Below, piece after piece: positions 1-9,044 of a DNA stretch of 64,000 nucleotides. The stretch comes from an uncultured Lachnospiraceae bacterium (GTDB lineage: Bacteria; Bacillota; Clostridia; Lachnospirales; Lachnospiraceae): the NCBI GenBank assembly GCA_944381615.1, contig CALWLT010000023.1:124001-188000 (forward strand), in the 5' to 3' direction. Made by a program: the position numbers and the translations under genes. The first letter of the stretch is position 1, and every line of letters begins with the position of its first letter. A model generated the notes under the pieces. That model made no database searches. It had not been told where the DNA came from and worked only from the letters and a program-made list of their open reading frames with translations.

Positions 1-161
1 ATCCTCCCGCAGCCGCTCCGTTCAGCCACGAAGCTCAGGTGGGAAATTCGGATCTCTGTCTGAACCTGAAGAGACTTACAGCCGGCGATCTCTTCTCTCT
101 GTAGGAAAACAGAGTCTTACTGGCACCTTCACAGCCTTTTTTGCGTATTTATTTTCCGCTG
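1..161 (-). other. Structured 5' leader or small RNA, runs off the left edge
   Basis: A promoter at 168-196 points leftward, so bases 161 to 1 should be transcribed on the minus strand. The stretch holds nested complementary segments: 20-25 with 60-65, 26-29 with 39-42, 68-74 with 89-95, and 97-102 with 109-114. The last bases read GGGAGGAT on the minus strand, which would be a good ribosome binding site for a gene starting just outside the window. I recognise no known riboswitch class. It could be an attenuator leader or a free RNA. Confidence 0.35.
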
Positions 162-167
162 TGACCT

Positions 168-196
168 ATTGTACCCAGATCCGTTTTATTTGTCAA
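168..196 (-). promoter_or_regulatory. Sigma-A promoter for the leftward leader
   Basis: On the minus strand a perfect TTGACA (bases 191-196) lies 17 bp from TACAAT (168-173). It lies back to back with the promoter at 222-250. Confidence 0.6.
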
Positions 197-221
197 TCTT
201 TTTTCCGCGCAGAATCCCCCT

Positions 222-250
222 TTGCTTTTTTCTGCGTTTACAGGTATAAT
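222..250 (+). promoter_or_regulatory. Sigma-A promoter of the gene at 302
   Basis: TTGCTT (222-227), a 17-bp spacer and a perfect TATAAT (245-250). Transcription would begin near 257, which leaves a short leader before the TTG start at 302 and rules out the longer upstream reading frame. Confidence 0.6.
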
Positions 251-301
251 ATCAAATCATGCTTTCAACCATCAGACCCGGACAGACAAGGAGGATTTCT
301 T

Positions 302-2101
302 TTGAAACGCTTTTCTTCAACGATCGTGAAAGTCGTCATCTCGGCCGTTCTCATCTTTCTGCTGTTTTATTCGATGCTGCCGGCCGTGAACCTGCACGAT
401 AAAAACTTTATTATCTTTCTGATCGCCTGCATCCTGATCGTGCTGATCGTAAACTTTCTGACCTCGATCCGCCAGCTTCTGGATCATCTGGGCTCCGGCC
501 GCGGCGGCGTGGAGATGTCGCGCGATCCCGTCAGCGGGCGCATCTTTTTCCACCGGCGGGAACCGTCTCCGACGGGCGGACCGGCGCTGGCCCGTCCGTT
601 AAAATACGGTCTGACAGCGATCGCCGTCCTCATCGTGCTCTCCGCGGCCGCCTCCGTGATCGGGCTGCGCCTTTTTAACGCGTCCCGCTACCGCGACCTG
701 ATCGCCATCACGGATGGCAATTTTTCCACGGACGTGGCGGAGCTTAACATGTCCCAGATCCCCGTCGTGGACCGGGACACCGCCTCGCGGCTGGGGAGCA
801 AGAAGCTGGGCGAGATGACCGAGCTTGTCTCCCAGTTTGAGATCGAGGAAAACTACACGCAGATCAATTACCAGGGAAAGCCCTACCGGGTCACGCCGCT
901 CTCCTATGCGGATCCGGTCAAGTGGCTGTTTAACATGAAAAAAGGGCTTCCGGCCTACATCGCCGTCGACATGGTCAGCCAGGAGACCGATCTGGTGTGG
1001 CTGGACTCCGGCATGAAATATTCCACCAGCGAATATTTCTTCCGCAACATTTACCGCTACATCCGGTTCCGCTATCCGACGCGCATGTTTGAGACGGTCT
1101 CCTTCGAGATCGACGACGAGGGCACGCCCTACTGGGTGGCCCCCACCATCGCCTACCGCATCGGCTGGTGGGACGGCGAGGACATCAACGGCGCCGTCCT
1201 GGTCAACGCCGTGACCGGCGAATCGGCCTGGTACGCCAAGGAGGACGTCCCCACCTGGATCGATCAGCTCTATGAATCCAACCTCATCATGGAACAGCTG
1301 GACGACAACGGCCGCTTCCAGAACGGATATCTGAACTCCATCTTCGGCCAGCGGGGCGTGCGCCGCACGACCTACGGCTACAATTACCTGGCCATGGACG
1401 ACGACGTCTGGCTCTACACCGGCATGAGCTCCGTGACCTCCGATGAGTCCAACATCGGCTTCGTCCTGGTCAATCTGCGCACCAAGGAGACGAAATTCTA
1501 CGCCGTTCCCGGCGCCACCGAGCTGGCGGCCATGGAATCGGCCCGCGGACAGGTGCAGCACTTAAATTACAGCGCCACCTTCCCGCTGCTGTTAAATATC
1601 TCCGACCGCCCGGCCTACTTCATTTCCCTGAAGGACGCCGCCGGCCTGGTTAAGATGTACGCCTTCGTCGACGTGGCCCAGTACCAGATCGTCGGCACCG
1701 GCCAGACCATCGACGAGGCGCGCCGCAATTACCGCGAAGCCCTGAACCTGGAAGAGATCGAGGTGCAGGAGCCGGGAGATCAGGCCGAGAAGGCCGGCGT
1801 CATCGAGCGCGTGGAGGACACGGTCGTCTCCGGCAACACCCGCTACTACTTCCTGCTGCGGGGCGACAGCGCCATCTACACCGCCGACCTCTCCGTCTGG
1901 CCCGGACTCCCGTTCCTTGAGCCCGGCGATTCGGTGCGCTTTACCTGCACGGACGGCGACGGCACCCGGACGGTTACGGCCTTCCTGACCGCCGAAGCGC
2001 CGGGCAACTCAGAGGAGACCGGCGGCGCGGCCGCCGAAACAGATGCGGCCGGCATGGCGGAAACCATGCCGGCGCAGGCAGAACAGGAGCGACAGCCATG
2101 A
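302..2101 (+). CDS. Large membrane-anchored protein of unknown function
   Basis: About 599 residues from a TTG start. The TTG is chosen because AAGGAGGA (288-295) sits just upstream and the promoter at 222-250 excludes the longer frame opening at 161. There are three hydrophobic segments, at roughly residues 8-27, 35-53 and 103-122. A long, presumably extracytoplasmic domain follows, with many Tyr and Trp residues. The C-terminus is rich in Ala and Glu. I do not recognise the domain. The stop overlaps the next gene's ATG by four bases (ATGA), so it is translationally coupled to the nucleoid-associated protein gene. Confidence 0.75.
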   Translation: MKRFSSTIVKVVISAVLIFLLFYSMLPAVNLHDKNFIIFLIACILIVLIVNFLTSIRQLLDHLGSGRGGVEMSRDPVSGRIFFHRREPSPTGGPALARPLKYGLTAIAVLIVLSAAASVIGLRLFNASRYRDLIAITDGNFSTDVAELNMSQIPVVDRDTASRLGSKKLGEMTELVSQFEIEENYTQINYQGKPYRVTPLSYADPVKWLFNMKKGLPAYIAVDMVSQETDLVWLDSGMKYSTSEYFFRNIYRYIRFRYPTRMFETVSFEIDDEGTPYWVAPTIAYRIGWWDGEDINGAVLVNAVTGESAWYAKEDVPTWIDQLYESNLIMEQLDDNGRFQNGYLNSIFGQRGVRRTTYGYNYLAMDDDVWLYTGMSSVTSDESNIGFVLVNLRTKETKFYAVPGATELAAMESARGQVQHLNYSATFPLLLNISDRPAYFISLKDAAGLVKMYAFVDVAQYQIVGTGQTIDEARRNYREALNLEEIEVQEPGDQAEKAGVIERVEDTVVSGNTRYYFLLRGDSAIYTADLSVWPGLPFLEPGDSVRFTCTDGDGTRTVTAFLTAEAPGNSEETGGAAAETDAAGMAETMPAQAEQERQP

Positions 2102-3108
2102 GACAGGAAGATATGATTCTGAAAACGGTTATTCTCCACATCCTGGATTCCTCGGTCGGGGTACCGGTCCTCTCGGACCGCCCCCTGGAAACGGGATCGG
2201 ACTTTTCCGATTTCCTGAAGGCGCACATCGAGCGCGTCACGGAGAGCGACGACGTCAAGCAGTGCCGCTTCGGGGAGGAATCCGAGGTCAAAGCCCTGCT
2301 GGAGGCGTGTACGCCGGACAATTTTGTCGAGACGAGCCGCCGGCTGGCCGGACGGCTCTATGAAATCATGAACGCCAATATCGAGATCCCGGCCGCCGAC
2401 GTGGCCGTGGCCGTCTTCTCCTGCGGCCCGGACGATTATCTGGCCTTCCTCAAGCTCGATTACCGCTCCTCCTACACGCACGCCACGCGCGAGGCGGACG
2501 GCGAACACCGCAACGAGATCATCCTCCAGCGCGCGCTGCTCCCCGCCGGGAGCCAGCGCCTCTCTGAGGCGTTTCTCGTCAACCTCTCCGACGGCTCCCT
2601 GCTGGTCACGGAGAAAAAGCACGAGGTCAACGGCGAAAAGCGCTTCTATTTCTCCGAGCTGTTTCTGGAATGCCACGCGCCGCTCTCGCAGAAATCGCGG
2701 CTGGACATCGTGACGCGGGCCATGGATCAGGTCGCCCGCAAATATTACGGCGAGGAGGACGCCCGCAAAAAGATGGAGATCAAAGAGATCATCTGCTCCG
2801 ATCTGGAAAAAGAAGGGGAATTAAACGTCGCCGCGCTGCGGGAACGAGTGTTTCCGGACAGCCCCGAGATGCTCTCCGATCTCGACGAAAAGCTGGAGCG
2901 CTACGACATGGCCTATGAGACGGTCCGTCCCAAGAGCGAACAGACCCTGCGCCGCTTTCAGACACAGCGGCTGACGACAGACACCGGGATCGAGATTACC
3001 ATTCCCATGGAGGAATACCGCAACCCCGATCACGTCGAATTTATTACCAATCCGGACGGCACCATCTCCGTCCTCATCAAAAACATCGGCCTACTCAAAA
3101 GCCGTTAG
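2098..3108 (+). CDS. Nucleoid-associated protein, NdpA/YejK family
   Basis: The 336-residue protein resembles the 37-kDa nucleoid-associated family: an N-terminal region of short strands and helices, then a central VAVAVFSCGPDDYLAFLKLDY-like stretch and a conserved MDQVARKYYG region near residue 210. Members of the family bind DNA; their physiological role in Clostridia is not well defined. The gene overlaps the upstream membrane-protein gene by 4 bp, which suggests joint expression. A GC-only inverted repeat follows the stop. Confidence 0.7.
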   Translation: MRQEDMILKTVILHILDSSVGVPVLSDRPLETGSDFSDFLKAHIERVTESDDVKQCRFGEESEVKALLEACTPDNFVETSRRLAGRLYEIMNANIEIPAADVAVAVFSCGPDDYLAFLKLDYRSSYTHATREADGEHRNEIILQRALLPAGSQRLSEAFLVNLSDGSLLVTEKKHEVNGEKRFYFSELFLECHAPLSQKSRLDIVTRAMDQVARKYYGEEDARKKMEIKEIICSDLEKEGELNVAALRERVFPDSPEMLSDLDEKLERYDMAYETVRPKSEQTLRRFQTQRLTTDTGIEITIPMEEYRNPDHVEFITNPDGTISVLIKNIGLLKSR

Positions 3109-3113
3109 CCGAT

Positions 3114-3140
3114 CCGGCGCGGCGCGGCCGCGCGCGCCGG
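3114..3140. terminator. GC-rich inverted repeat between convergent genes
   Basis: Arms CCGGCGCG (3114-3121) and CGCGCCGG (3133-3140) are complementary. It lies between two convergent stops and may terminate both transcripts, but there is no T-run on either strand. Confidence 0.3.
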
Positions 3141-3143
3141 GGA

Positions 3144-3959
3144 TCAGAGCATCTTCCGGTACTCGCGCTTCCATCCCTCCAGGAGCTCTCCCGCGCCGTT
3201 TAAACGGCGGATGGGATCGCGCGCGAACAGCTCGTCAATCTGGGAAAGGCGCTCTTTCCCGGCGTCCGTATCCGCTCCCGCTTCCCGAAGCTCCTTCTCC
3301 CACGCCGCACGGCGCTCCGGCGTCAGAAGGGACTGATAGCGGTCCTTCAAGCGCAGCTGCGGATTTAAAAGCGTCAGCTGATAGATCCTTTTTAACGTGT
3401 CCATGCTTTTCTGAAAATTATAAGACATGTCGTAGGCCGTCATCGCCTTCTCAAACCAGAAAATCCCCGCGTACGCGGCGCCGATGTTATTCCAGATCTT
3501 CGCCGTAAACTCGTCGGACAGGGACTTAATCCGCCAGTCCTCAAGAATCCGGTTGTAATAATGGATCGCCGTCCCGTACTGGCGCAGGCTGAAATAATAA
3601 TCCGCCGTCTCCTTCGTAAATTCCGCCGCGTTCATCTTCCGGTAAGCCGCAAGCTTCTGCCGGTATTTCGTGATCTCTTTTCCCGTATAATAATCGCACT
3701 CCTGCAGGATCGCGATCAGAAGCTCGTCGGGCTGCTCCCCGCTCTGGCGCAGCGCCTCCAGCTTTCCCGCCAGAAACGCCTGATCCAGCTCCCCGCGGAT
3801 GAACGCGATCAGCCGGTCGTCCACAAAGCCGTTCATCGCCAGGAGCGGATGATTGTAAATCACATAGCACAGCTCCTGGGACGACGCGATATGCACGCCC
3901 AGATGCTCGATGTAATACGGATGCTTGACCGGCTCCTGCCGGCACAGAATCAGACTCAT
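3144..3959 (-). CDS. TPR-type helical protein, third gene of the DUF5717/DUF5716 operon
   Basis: A 271-residue, mainly helical protein. Residues about 120-190 resemble two tetratricopeptide units (YFSLRQYGTAIHYYNRIL and WNNIGAAYAGIFWFEKAMTAY), which suggests a protein-binding adaptor. There is no signal peptide or membrane segment. The ATG overlaps the stop of the DUF5716 gene as ATGA, so the two are translationally coupled. Function unknown; tight linkage to the two upstream genes implies a shared complex. Confidence 0.7.
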   Translation of the reverse strand: MSLILCRQEPVKHPYYIEHLGVHIASSQELCYVIYNHPLLAMNGFVDDRLIAFIRGELDQAFLAGKLEALRQSGEQPDELLIAILQECDYYTGKEITKYRQKLAAYRKMNAAEFTKETADYYFSLRQYGTAIHYYNRILEDWRIKSLSDEFTAKIWNNIGAAYAGIFWFEKAMTAYDMSYNFQKSMDTLKRIYQLTLLNPQLRLKDRYQSLLTPERRAAWEKELREAGADTDAGKERLSQIDELFARDPIRRLNGAGELLEGWKREYRKML

Positions 3960-5221
3960 AGCGAAACCTCTTGTCTTATCACGCGGTCCGAGGCCGGGAA
4001 CAGCTCCCCGAACCCCAGATCCTTTATTACCACAATCATGGTCTTCTCTCCCGAAAATCCCAGGGACAGGCTGATGCGCGTCGTGCGGTCCGGCCGTTTC
4101 GGAAATTCCGAAAGCCCGATCTTAACCAGCTTCTTCTTCCTCGGATCCTGCGGGGCAACGATCAGCTCCAGCTCCGGCGTCCCCGTCACGATAAATTCCG
4201 TCGTACTCTTGGCCTCGTACCAGTTGTCGCCCGCCGCGGCCAGCGTAAGCTGGCTCTCCCGATCCCGGGCCAGAACGCGCACCGAAACCGTCGTCTTCAG
4301 CCGTCCCTCGCACAGGCAGGTAAACGCGTAGGACGATTTCTCCTGCAGGGAATCCTCCGCCTTGAAAAGCGCCCCCCGGGAAAACAGATCCGCCTCCACG
4401 AAGACGCGCCGGCGGCTGCAGATCTGGCGCATAAATTCCGGCGCCCAGTCCGTGTTATCAAAGCCCTTCCCCGTGAGGAGGATCGCGGAAAACAGGCGTT
4501 TCTGCAGGAGACGATCGGCGCAGGAACAGAGAATCCGATCCGCCAGCCGGGCGCCGGCCTGGCTCTCCAGGACATCCAGATGGAAGCTCTCCTCTAGATC
4601 CTCCCGGTCGGCTGCCACCTGCATCTGCCGCAGCCCCCGCTGCACCTTCATCTCATAATAGCGCAGGCTGTCCTCCGACAGATCAAACATCCCCACCTGG
4701 TTGCTCCAGACCTCCCGCTTCTGGCTCATCACGTAATAGACGAAGCTCTCCGTGCGGCTGATCACATGCACCCGGCTGCGGTCAATCTGCAGGAAATCCG
4801 CGCAGTACATCAGCCCGTCCATCAGCCGGACATTCAGCTCGCCGATGACAAACACCAGGCTTTCGATCGGAGCGTCACCCGCCTCCTTCTGCGGCAGCTC
4901 CAGGGCCTTTTTCAGAAACATCTTGAGCAGGAAAAGCCCCTCGTAGCGGACGCCCTCGATCGTCGCCGTCCCGTCCTTGATTACCTGCGTCAGGAGCTTG
5001 TCCTCCATCACGCCGTCGCCTACCAGGGTGTGGGCGTACGCCTCCTCGTCCACGTACCATTCATCCTTTGTTTTATTTTTGCAGATCACTGTCGGAATGA
5101 CCCACGTCTTATCCGGTTCCCGACAGGAAATGCGGGTGCACGCATCGCGCAGATCCACGCCGATCACAAGTCCATCCATGTCCCGATCCGATATTCCTTT
5201 CCGTTCATTTCCCCGCGGCAT
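3956..5221 (-). CDS. DUF5716-type protein with actin/Hsp70-like fold
   Basis: A 421-residue cytoplasmic protein that I associate from memory with DUF5716. Three segments fit the ATP-binding motifs of the actin/Hsp70 superfamily: a phosphate-1-like GLVIGVDLRDACTR (17-30), a phosphate-2-like VGMFDLSEDSL (176-186) and an adenosine-like AILLTGKGF (246-254). The start is uncertain: the first ATG lacks a clear ribosome binding site, and Met15 just before the first motif is an alternative. It begins one base after the DUF5717 stop and overlaps the TPR gene. Confidence 0.7.
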   Translation of the reverse strand: MPRGNERKGISDRDMDGLVIGVDLRDACTRISCREPDKTWVIPTVICKNKTKDEWYVDEEAYAHTLVGDGVMEDKLLTQVIKDGTATIEGVRYEGLFLLKMFLKKALELPQKEAGDAPIESLVFVIGELNVRLMDGLMYCADFLQIDRSRVHVISRTESFVYYVMSQKREVWSNQVGMFDLSEDSLRYYEMKVQRGLRQMQVAADREDLEESFHLDVLESQAGARLADRILCSCADRLLQKRLFSAILLTGKGFDNTDWAPEFMRQICSRRRVFVEADLFSRGALFKAEDSLQEKSSYAFTCLCEGRLKTTVSVRVLARDRESQLTLAAAGDNWYEAKSTTEFIVTGTPELELIVAPQDPRKKKLVKIGLSEFPKRPDRTTRISLSLGFSGEKTMIVVIKDLGFGELFPASDRVIRQEVSL

Positions 5222-5222
5222 G

Positions 5223-8200
5223 CTACTGCAGGGTAAAGAGGGCGGCTACCGCCGCGTCTTTCTTCACATACTCTTTCATTTTCTCCTGAAGCGCGTCCTC
5301 GTTTTTCAGATCCAGCGAGAGGCTCATCTCGTTCAGGCAGGCGAAACGGTTGCCCGGGGCCCTCGTCACGACCTCGCGGCAGGAAATGCTGCCCTCCGCC
5401 TTTACCTTTCGCGCCCCGTCCTCTTCCTCTTCGATCTGATACTCCATGATCTCGCCCTCGAAGAGCACCTTTTCGCGGATGTAGATCCCCCGGTAAACCG
5501 GGCGCATCTCCTCGTAATGATACTCTTCCTCTCCCGGAAGGATCCGGAGGCGCAGATACGGCCGCGCCTCCCGCCTCCCGTGATACTCGATGATCTCCTT
5601 GTCCAGGATGTCTCCCGGTATCACGATGAAACGGGCCAGATCCTTGAAATAGGCGAATACCATGCCGGCCTCGATCAGCACGTCCACCACCGTCTGGCAC
5701 AGCCTCTGCTGCTCCCCGTTCAGCGCCGGAAGCGTCGAATAATACTTCGTCAGCGCCAGCAGGTAGATATCCGGCACGCGGTCCTTCTCCACGCTTCCGT
5801 TGACAGCCCCCTCCAGATAGGAAAAGACGCGATCCTGCGTCGCCTTTCCCTCCAGGAAATACTGCGCGCTCTTTACCGTAAAATACGCCCGGACCACATT
5901 TTCCCCCGTTTTCTTGCGCGAGGCGTAGAGCTCGAACACCCGATCCAGCTTCTGCGTGCAGCCGGTAAACAGCATCTGCGCCACCAGCCGTTCCTCCAGA
6001 TCGTACGTCTCCACATGCTCCCGGATTCCTGCCAGCAGCACGCGGTACATCTGGTCCGTCGTCCCGTTGAAATGCTCGCAGAGGTAATCCAGCAGCACGC
6101 TGTCGCTCTTTCCCGCCTCAAATACCACGTGGGAAAGATGCAGCAGGCGGTCGTCCTCGTCGAACAGATTCTTGAGCACCAGCTTCGTGCAGAGGCGAAA
6201 CAGCGTCTCCGTCCCGATCCCCTCCGCGCCGTAGCGGCTGATCATCTCATAGGCCTCGTTCAGATATCCGCAGCGGGTCAGCGTCTCGCAGACGCCGTTC
6301 CGCTCCGCGCGCGTCAGCAGATCCTTGTCCAGGCACAGCAGGTAGGCGGCGCTTCCGTCCCGCAGCTGCTCGGACTGCTCCGCCCGCTCCCTGTAATAGC
6401 GGACGATCGCCGAGAGCACCCGGACCCTGAAAAGCGGATGCAGCGAGCCGCGTCGATCCGCCTGTTCCAGAAGCGCCGCGTCGTCGTCGGTAAGCTTCTC
6501 CTTCTCCATCGCCTCCCAGCAGGCGTTGACAAACAGAAACGGATGTCCCGGATCCATCTCAAAGCAGGTGTTCAGAAGCTCCTTCGTCTCCGCCTCCATA
6601 ACCGGCGTCTTCTCACAGCTCACGTCCAGATAGCGGTTGCCGCCGGCATCCTGGAACAGAAGGACCTCCCGCCCGGAAAACAGCGGCACATAGGCGATCC
6701 CGTCCGTCAGCGGATAGGCGTCCTCCCGCATCAGCTCCTCGCGGCGCACCACCACATAGCGCATACTCCGATCCGGGCAGGCGATCCGCACGCTGCAGAG
6801 CACCGCCGGGAGCACCCGCGCCAGCTGCAAATCGATCAGCTCCCGGTAGATCATGCGCCGGTAAATCACGGCCAGGCGGCGGTCCACGCGCCCGGCAAAC
6901 AGCTGCTCCACGGCGAACTGTTCCATGCCGCGCTCATAGAGACGGTAGATCTCCGAGTCCGGATCCACATAGCGCAGAAGATTCTCATAAAGCCTGGCCC
7001 GGCTCTGCGCATCCAGATCCGCCGCATAGGAGAAATAGCGGAAAATCTCCTGCGGCAGCGCCTGATCGTACGATTCCGGCAGAGAATAGAGAAAATACTC
7101 ATAGAGCCGCGTCAGGCTGACCCCCTCGCTCACGCCGCGGCTGTACCATTCAAACCAGGTCTCGCCGCGCAGGTCGCCGCGGATCATCACGGCGCAGAGC
7201 GCTGTGAGGATCTCCCGGTTCTGGCAGTGCGCGTAGAGCTCGGCGAGCAGCCGGCGGCAGAGCGGCCGGTAGCCCTTCAGCGCATTCAGCATGCCGGCCG
7301 CCTTTACCGCCAACGCCTCGCTTACCAGGCCCCGCCGGGCGGCGAAATAGAGCGCGTGCAGCTCGAAAGAGCCGCTGCCGTCCAGAAGCTGCGGGTTCTC
7401 CTCCAGAAGTTTGAGCGCCGCCATATAGAGGAACGGGCTCGCGCACCCCGCCTCAAACTGCTGCTCCATGCTGATCAGCACGGTCTCCGGGTTCTCGGAA
7501 AGCGCCGGGTCCGTCTTCAGCAGCAGCACATAGAAAAAGCTGTCCCCCGTCCCCGCGCCCCGGTCCGCGGCGTATTTCTGCAGCAGGCGGATCAGGGAAT
7601 CGCGCTGATCGGCGTCGCCCCAGATGCACACCTGCAGATACTGGAAAAAGCAGTAGGCCTTGCGGTGCTCCAGGCGGCCGGCCAGAACCGCGTCGCGCAC
7701 CTCGTCCAGGATCAAGCAGGCCTTGTCGCGCCGGTTGGTCAGCAGATAGATCTCCGCCTGCAGAAGCTTTAGGAACGCATCCTCCCCCGTCATCTTCATC
7801 AGATCCAGTTCCTTCTGCATCCGCCCCAGCGCCACGCCCGCCTCGTAGAGGCCGCTCTCGTACTCCAGCCGCGCCTCCAGATACCCGCGAAGATCCGTGT
7901 AAAACGCCGCCCGGCCCCGGTCGCGCGGGTTCTCCCGCAGCGTTACCTCCACCGGGACGCGCGCCGAAACGCGCGCCGTCCGGATCAGGATCGTGCCGAA
8001 GTTGCGGCCGGCATGGAGCCGCTCCGTCAGGATCGCAAACGGCAGGGAAAACGTCCCGTCCGCGAAATCCTCCTGCGTCGCGCTCTTCTTCGGGATGTGA
8101 AGGAAATCCCCGTCCGCCTCCGCTTCCAGATAGAGATAGCCCCAGCCCTCCGTGCGAAGCGTCAGCGCGTCCTCCACGCGGCCGGAAGGATTCTCATAGA

Positions 8201-8807
8201 CCCGCTTTTCCTGCGGGATCAGGAGGCGGACCGGCTCTTTGACCCCCAGGGCAATCAGGAATTCCTCCATCACGTTCTGGCGGCTTCCGTGCCCCGAAAG
8301 ACCGTCGTAAATCGCCCGGACCCGCAGATCCTGCATAAACGGCGCCTGCGTAAAATCCGGATACTCCATCAGGCGCAGGGCCGTGTCCATGTCGTTTTTC
8401 GCAATCTGAAGGAAATCCTCCGCCGTGCGCAGACTCCCCAGCACCTGGCCCGAGGCGGCCAGATCCACATGGAACTGATAGGGGATCTCCTTCTCCCCGC
8501 AGTTCGTCACCAGATAAAACGAGCCCTCGATCTCATCCCCCGCCGCCAGGAACGACGTGTCTACCTCGTACAGGATATGATTTCTCAGGCCGCCAAAGGT
8601 ATTATTGTCATTGGGGATCCGCACCCGAAGGCTGGAGGAATAGACAAAGCCCTTCACATTCAGCCCGTTGCTGCTTCCGATAAAAAGCTCCCGCCTGACC
8701 GTCGCATTCATCCGCACGGTCTCTTCAATCACTTCCGGCGCCCAGGTCATCTCCGGCATCTGTGAGTCGATGATTCCCTTGGCCAGCCGGTTAATCCGCT
8801 CTTTCAT
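5223..8807 (-). CDS. Giant DUF5717-type protein, first gene of the operon
   Basis: A 1194-residue soluble protein that I associate from memory with DUF5717. The first ~290 residues look like beta-sandwich domains (alternating short strands, as in LNVKGFVYSSSLRVRIP). The middle ~700 residues are almost all helical and look like an alpha-solenoid of degenerate TPR-like hairpins. The last ~150 residues return to strands. There is no signal peptide, transmembrane segment or catalytic motif I can name. It is followed within one base by the actin/Hsp70-fold gene. The architecture suggests a scaffold; the role is unknown. Confidence 0.7.
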   Translation of the reverse strand: MKERINRLAKGIIDSQMPEMTWAPEVIEETVRMNATVRRELFIGSSNGLNVKGFVYSSSLRVRIPNDNNTFGGLRNHILYEVDTSFLAAGDEIEGSFYLVTNCGEKEIPYQFHVDLAASGQVLGSLRTAEDFLQIAKNDMDTALRLMEYPDFTQAPFMQDLRVRAIYDGLSGHGSRQNVMEEFLIALGVKEPVRLLIPQEKRVYENPSGRVEDALTLRTEGWGYLYLEAEADGDFLHIPKKSATQEDFADGTFSLPFAILTERLHAGRNFGTILIRTARVSARVPVEVTLRENPRDRGRAAFYTDLRGYLEARLEYESGLYEAGVALGRMQKELDLMKMTGEDAFLKLLQAEIYLLTNRRDKACLILDEVRDAVLAGRLEHRKAYCFFQYLQVCIWGDADQRDSLIRLLQKYAADRGAGTGDSFFYVLLLKTDPALSENPETVLISMEQQFEAGCASPFLYMAALKLLEENPQLLDGSGSFELHALYFAARRGLVSEALAVKAAGMLNALKGYRPLCRRLLAELYAHCQNREILTALCAVMIRGDLRGETWFEWYSRGVSEGVSLTRLYEYFLYSLPESYDQALPQEIFRYFSYAADLDAQSRARLYENLLRYVDPDSEIYRLYERGMEQFAVEQLFAGRVDRRLAVIYRRMIYRELIDLQLARVLPAVLCSVRIACPDRSMRYVVVRREELMREDAYPLTDGIAYVPLFSGREVLLFQDAGGNRYLDVSCEKTPVMEAETKELLNTCFEMDPGHPFLFVNACWEAMEKEKLTDDDAALLEQADRRGSLHPLFRVRVLSAIVRYYRERAEQSEQLRDGSAAYLLCLDKDLLTRAERNGVCETLTRCGYLNEAYEMISRYGAEGIGTETLFRLCTKLVLKNLFDEDDRLLHLSHVVFEAGKSDSVLLDYLCEHFNGTTDQMYRVLLAGIREHVETYDLEERLVAQMLFTGCTQKLDRVFELYASRKKTGENVVRAYFTVKSAQYFLEGKATQDRVFSYLEGAVNGSVEKDRVPDIYLLALTKYYSTLPALNGEQQRLCQTVVDVLIEAGMVFAYFKDLARFIVIPGDILDKEIIEYHGRREARPYLRLRILPGEEEYHYEEMRPVYRGIYIREKVLFEGEIMEYQIEEEEDGARKVKAEGSISCREVVTRAPGNRFACLNEMSLSLDLKNEDALQEKMKEYVKKDAAVAALFTLQ

Positions 8808-8830
8808 CTCTTACCACCCGCTGTCCGCTC

Positions 8831-8862
8831 AACGTTCATTCAACGTTCATTTTATCATACTT
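8831..8862 (-). promoter_or_regulatory. Probable promoter region of the DUF5717 operon with a direct repeat
   Basis: The minus strand carries an AT-rich TATGATAAAAT at 8852-8862, a plausible -10, but no good -35. Next to it the 10-mer AACGTTCATT occurs twice, at 8831-8840 and 8842-8851 (plus-strand reading). The repeat lies between the likely transcription start and the ATG, so a regulator or RNA element could act there. Confidence 0.35.
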
Positions 8863-8949
8863 TAACGACATTTACACTACATAATTCGACGAAATTCGTT
8901 CGCGCCGTTACCGGGCGGCGCGCAGGCCGTCCCCGGCGCGCCGCGGCGG

Positions 8950-8978
8950 TTGACTTGAAGCGGTAAAATTGCTATGAT
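8950..8978 (+). promoter_or_regulatory. Sigma-A promoter of the malic enzyme operon
   Basis: TTGACT (8950-8955), a 17-bp spacer and TATGAT (8973-8978), 66 bp before the ATG. Confidence 0.7.
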
Positions 8979-9044
8979 ATAGATCAGTTCTGACTTCGGA
9001 AAATCAGGAAAACGCAGGAAAAATACGAAAGGAATCCCACCGAT

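Noticed and set aside
161..301. N-terminal extension of the first membrane protein
   Set aside because: The frame is open from 161, but the promoter at 222-250 and AAGGAGGA at 288-295 place the start at TTG 302.
4977..7772. A 931-codon open frame on the plus strand
   Set aside because: It lies antisense to the DUF5717 gene, has the His/Arg/Leu-rich composition of a GC-rich shadow frame, no ribosome binding site and no domain.
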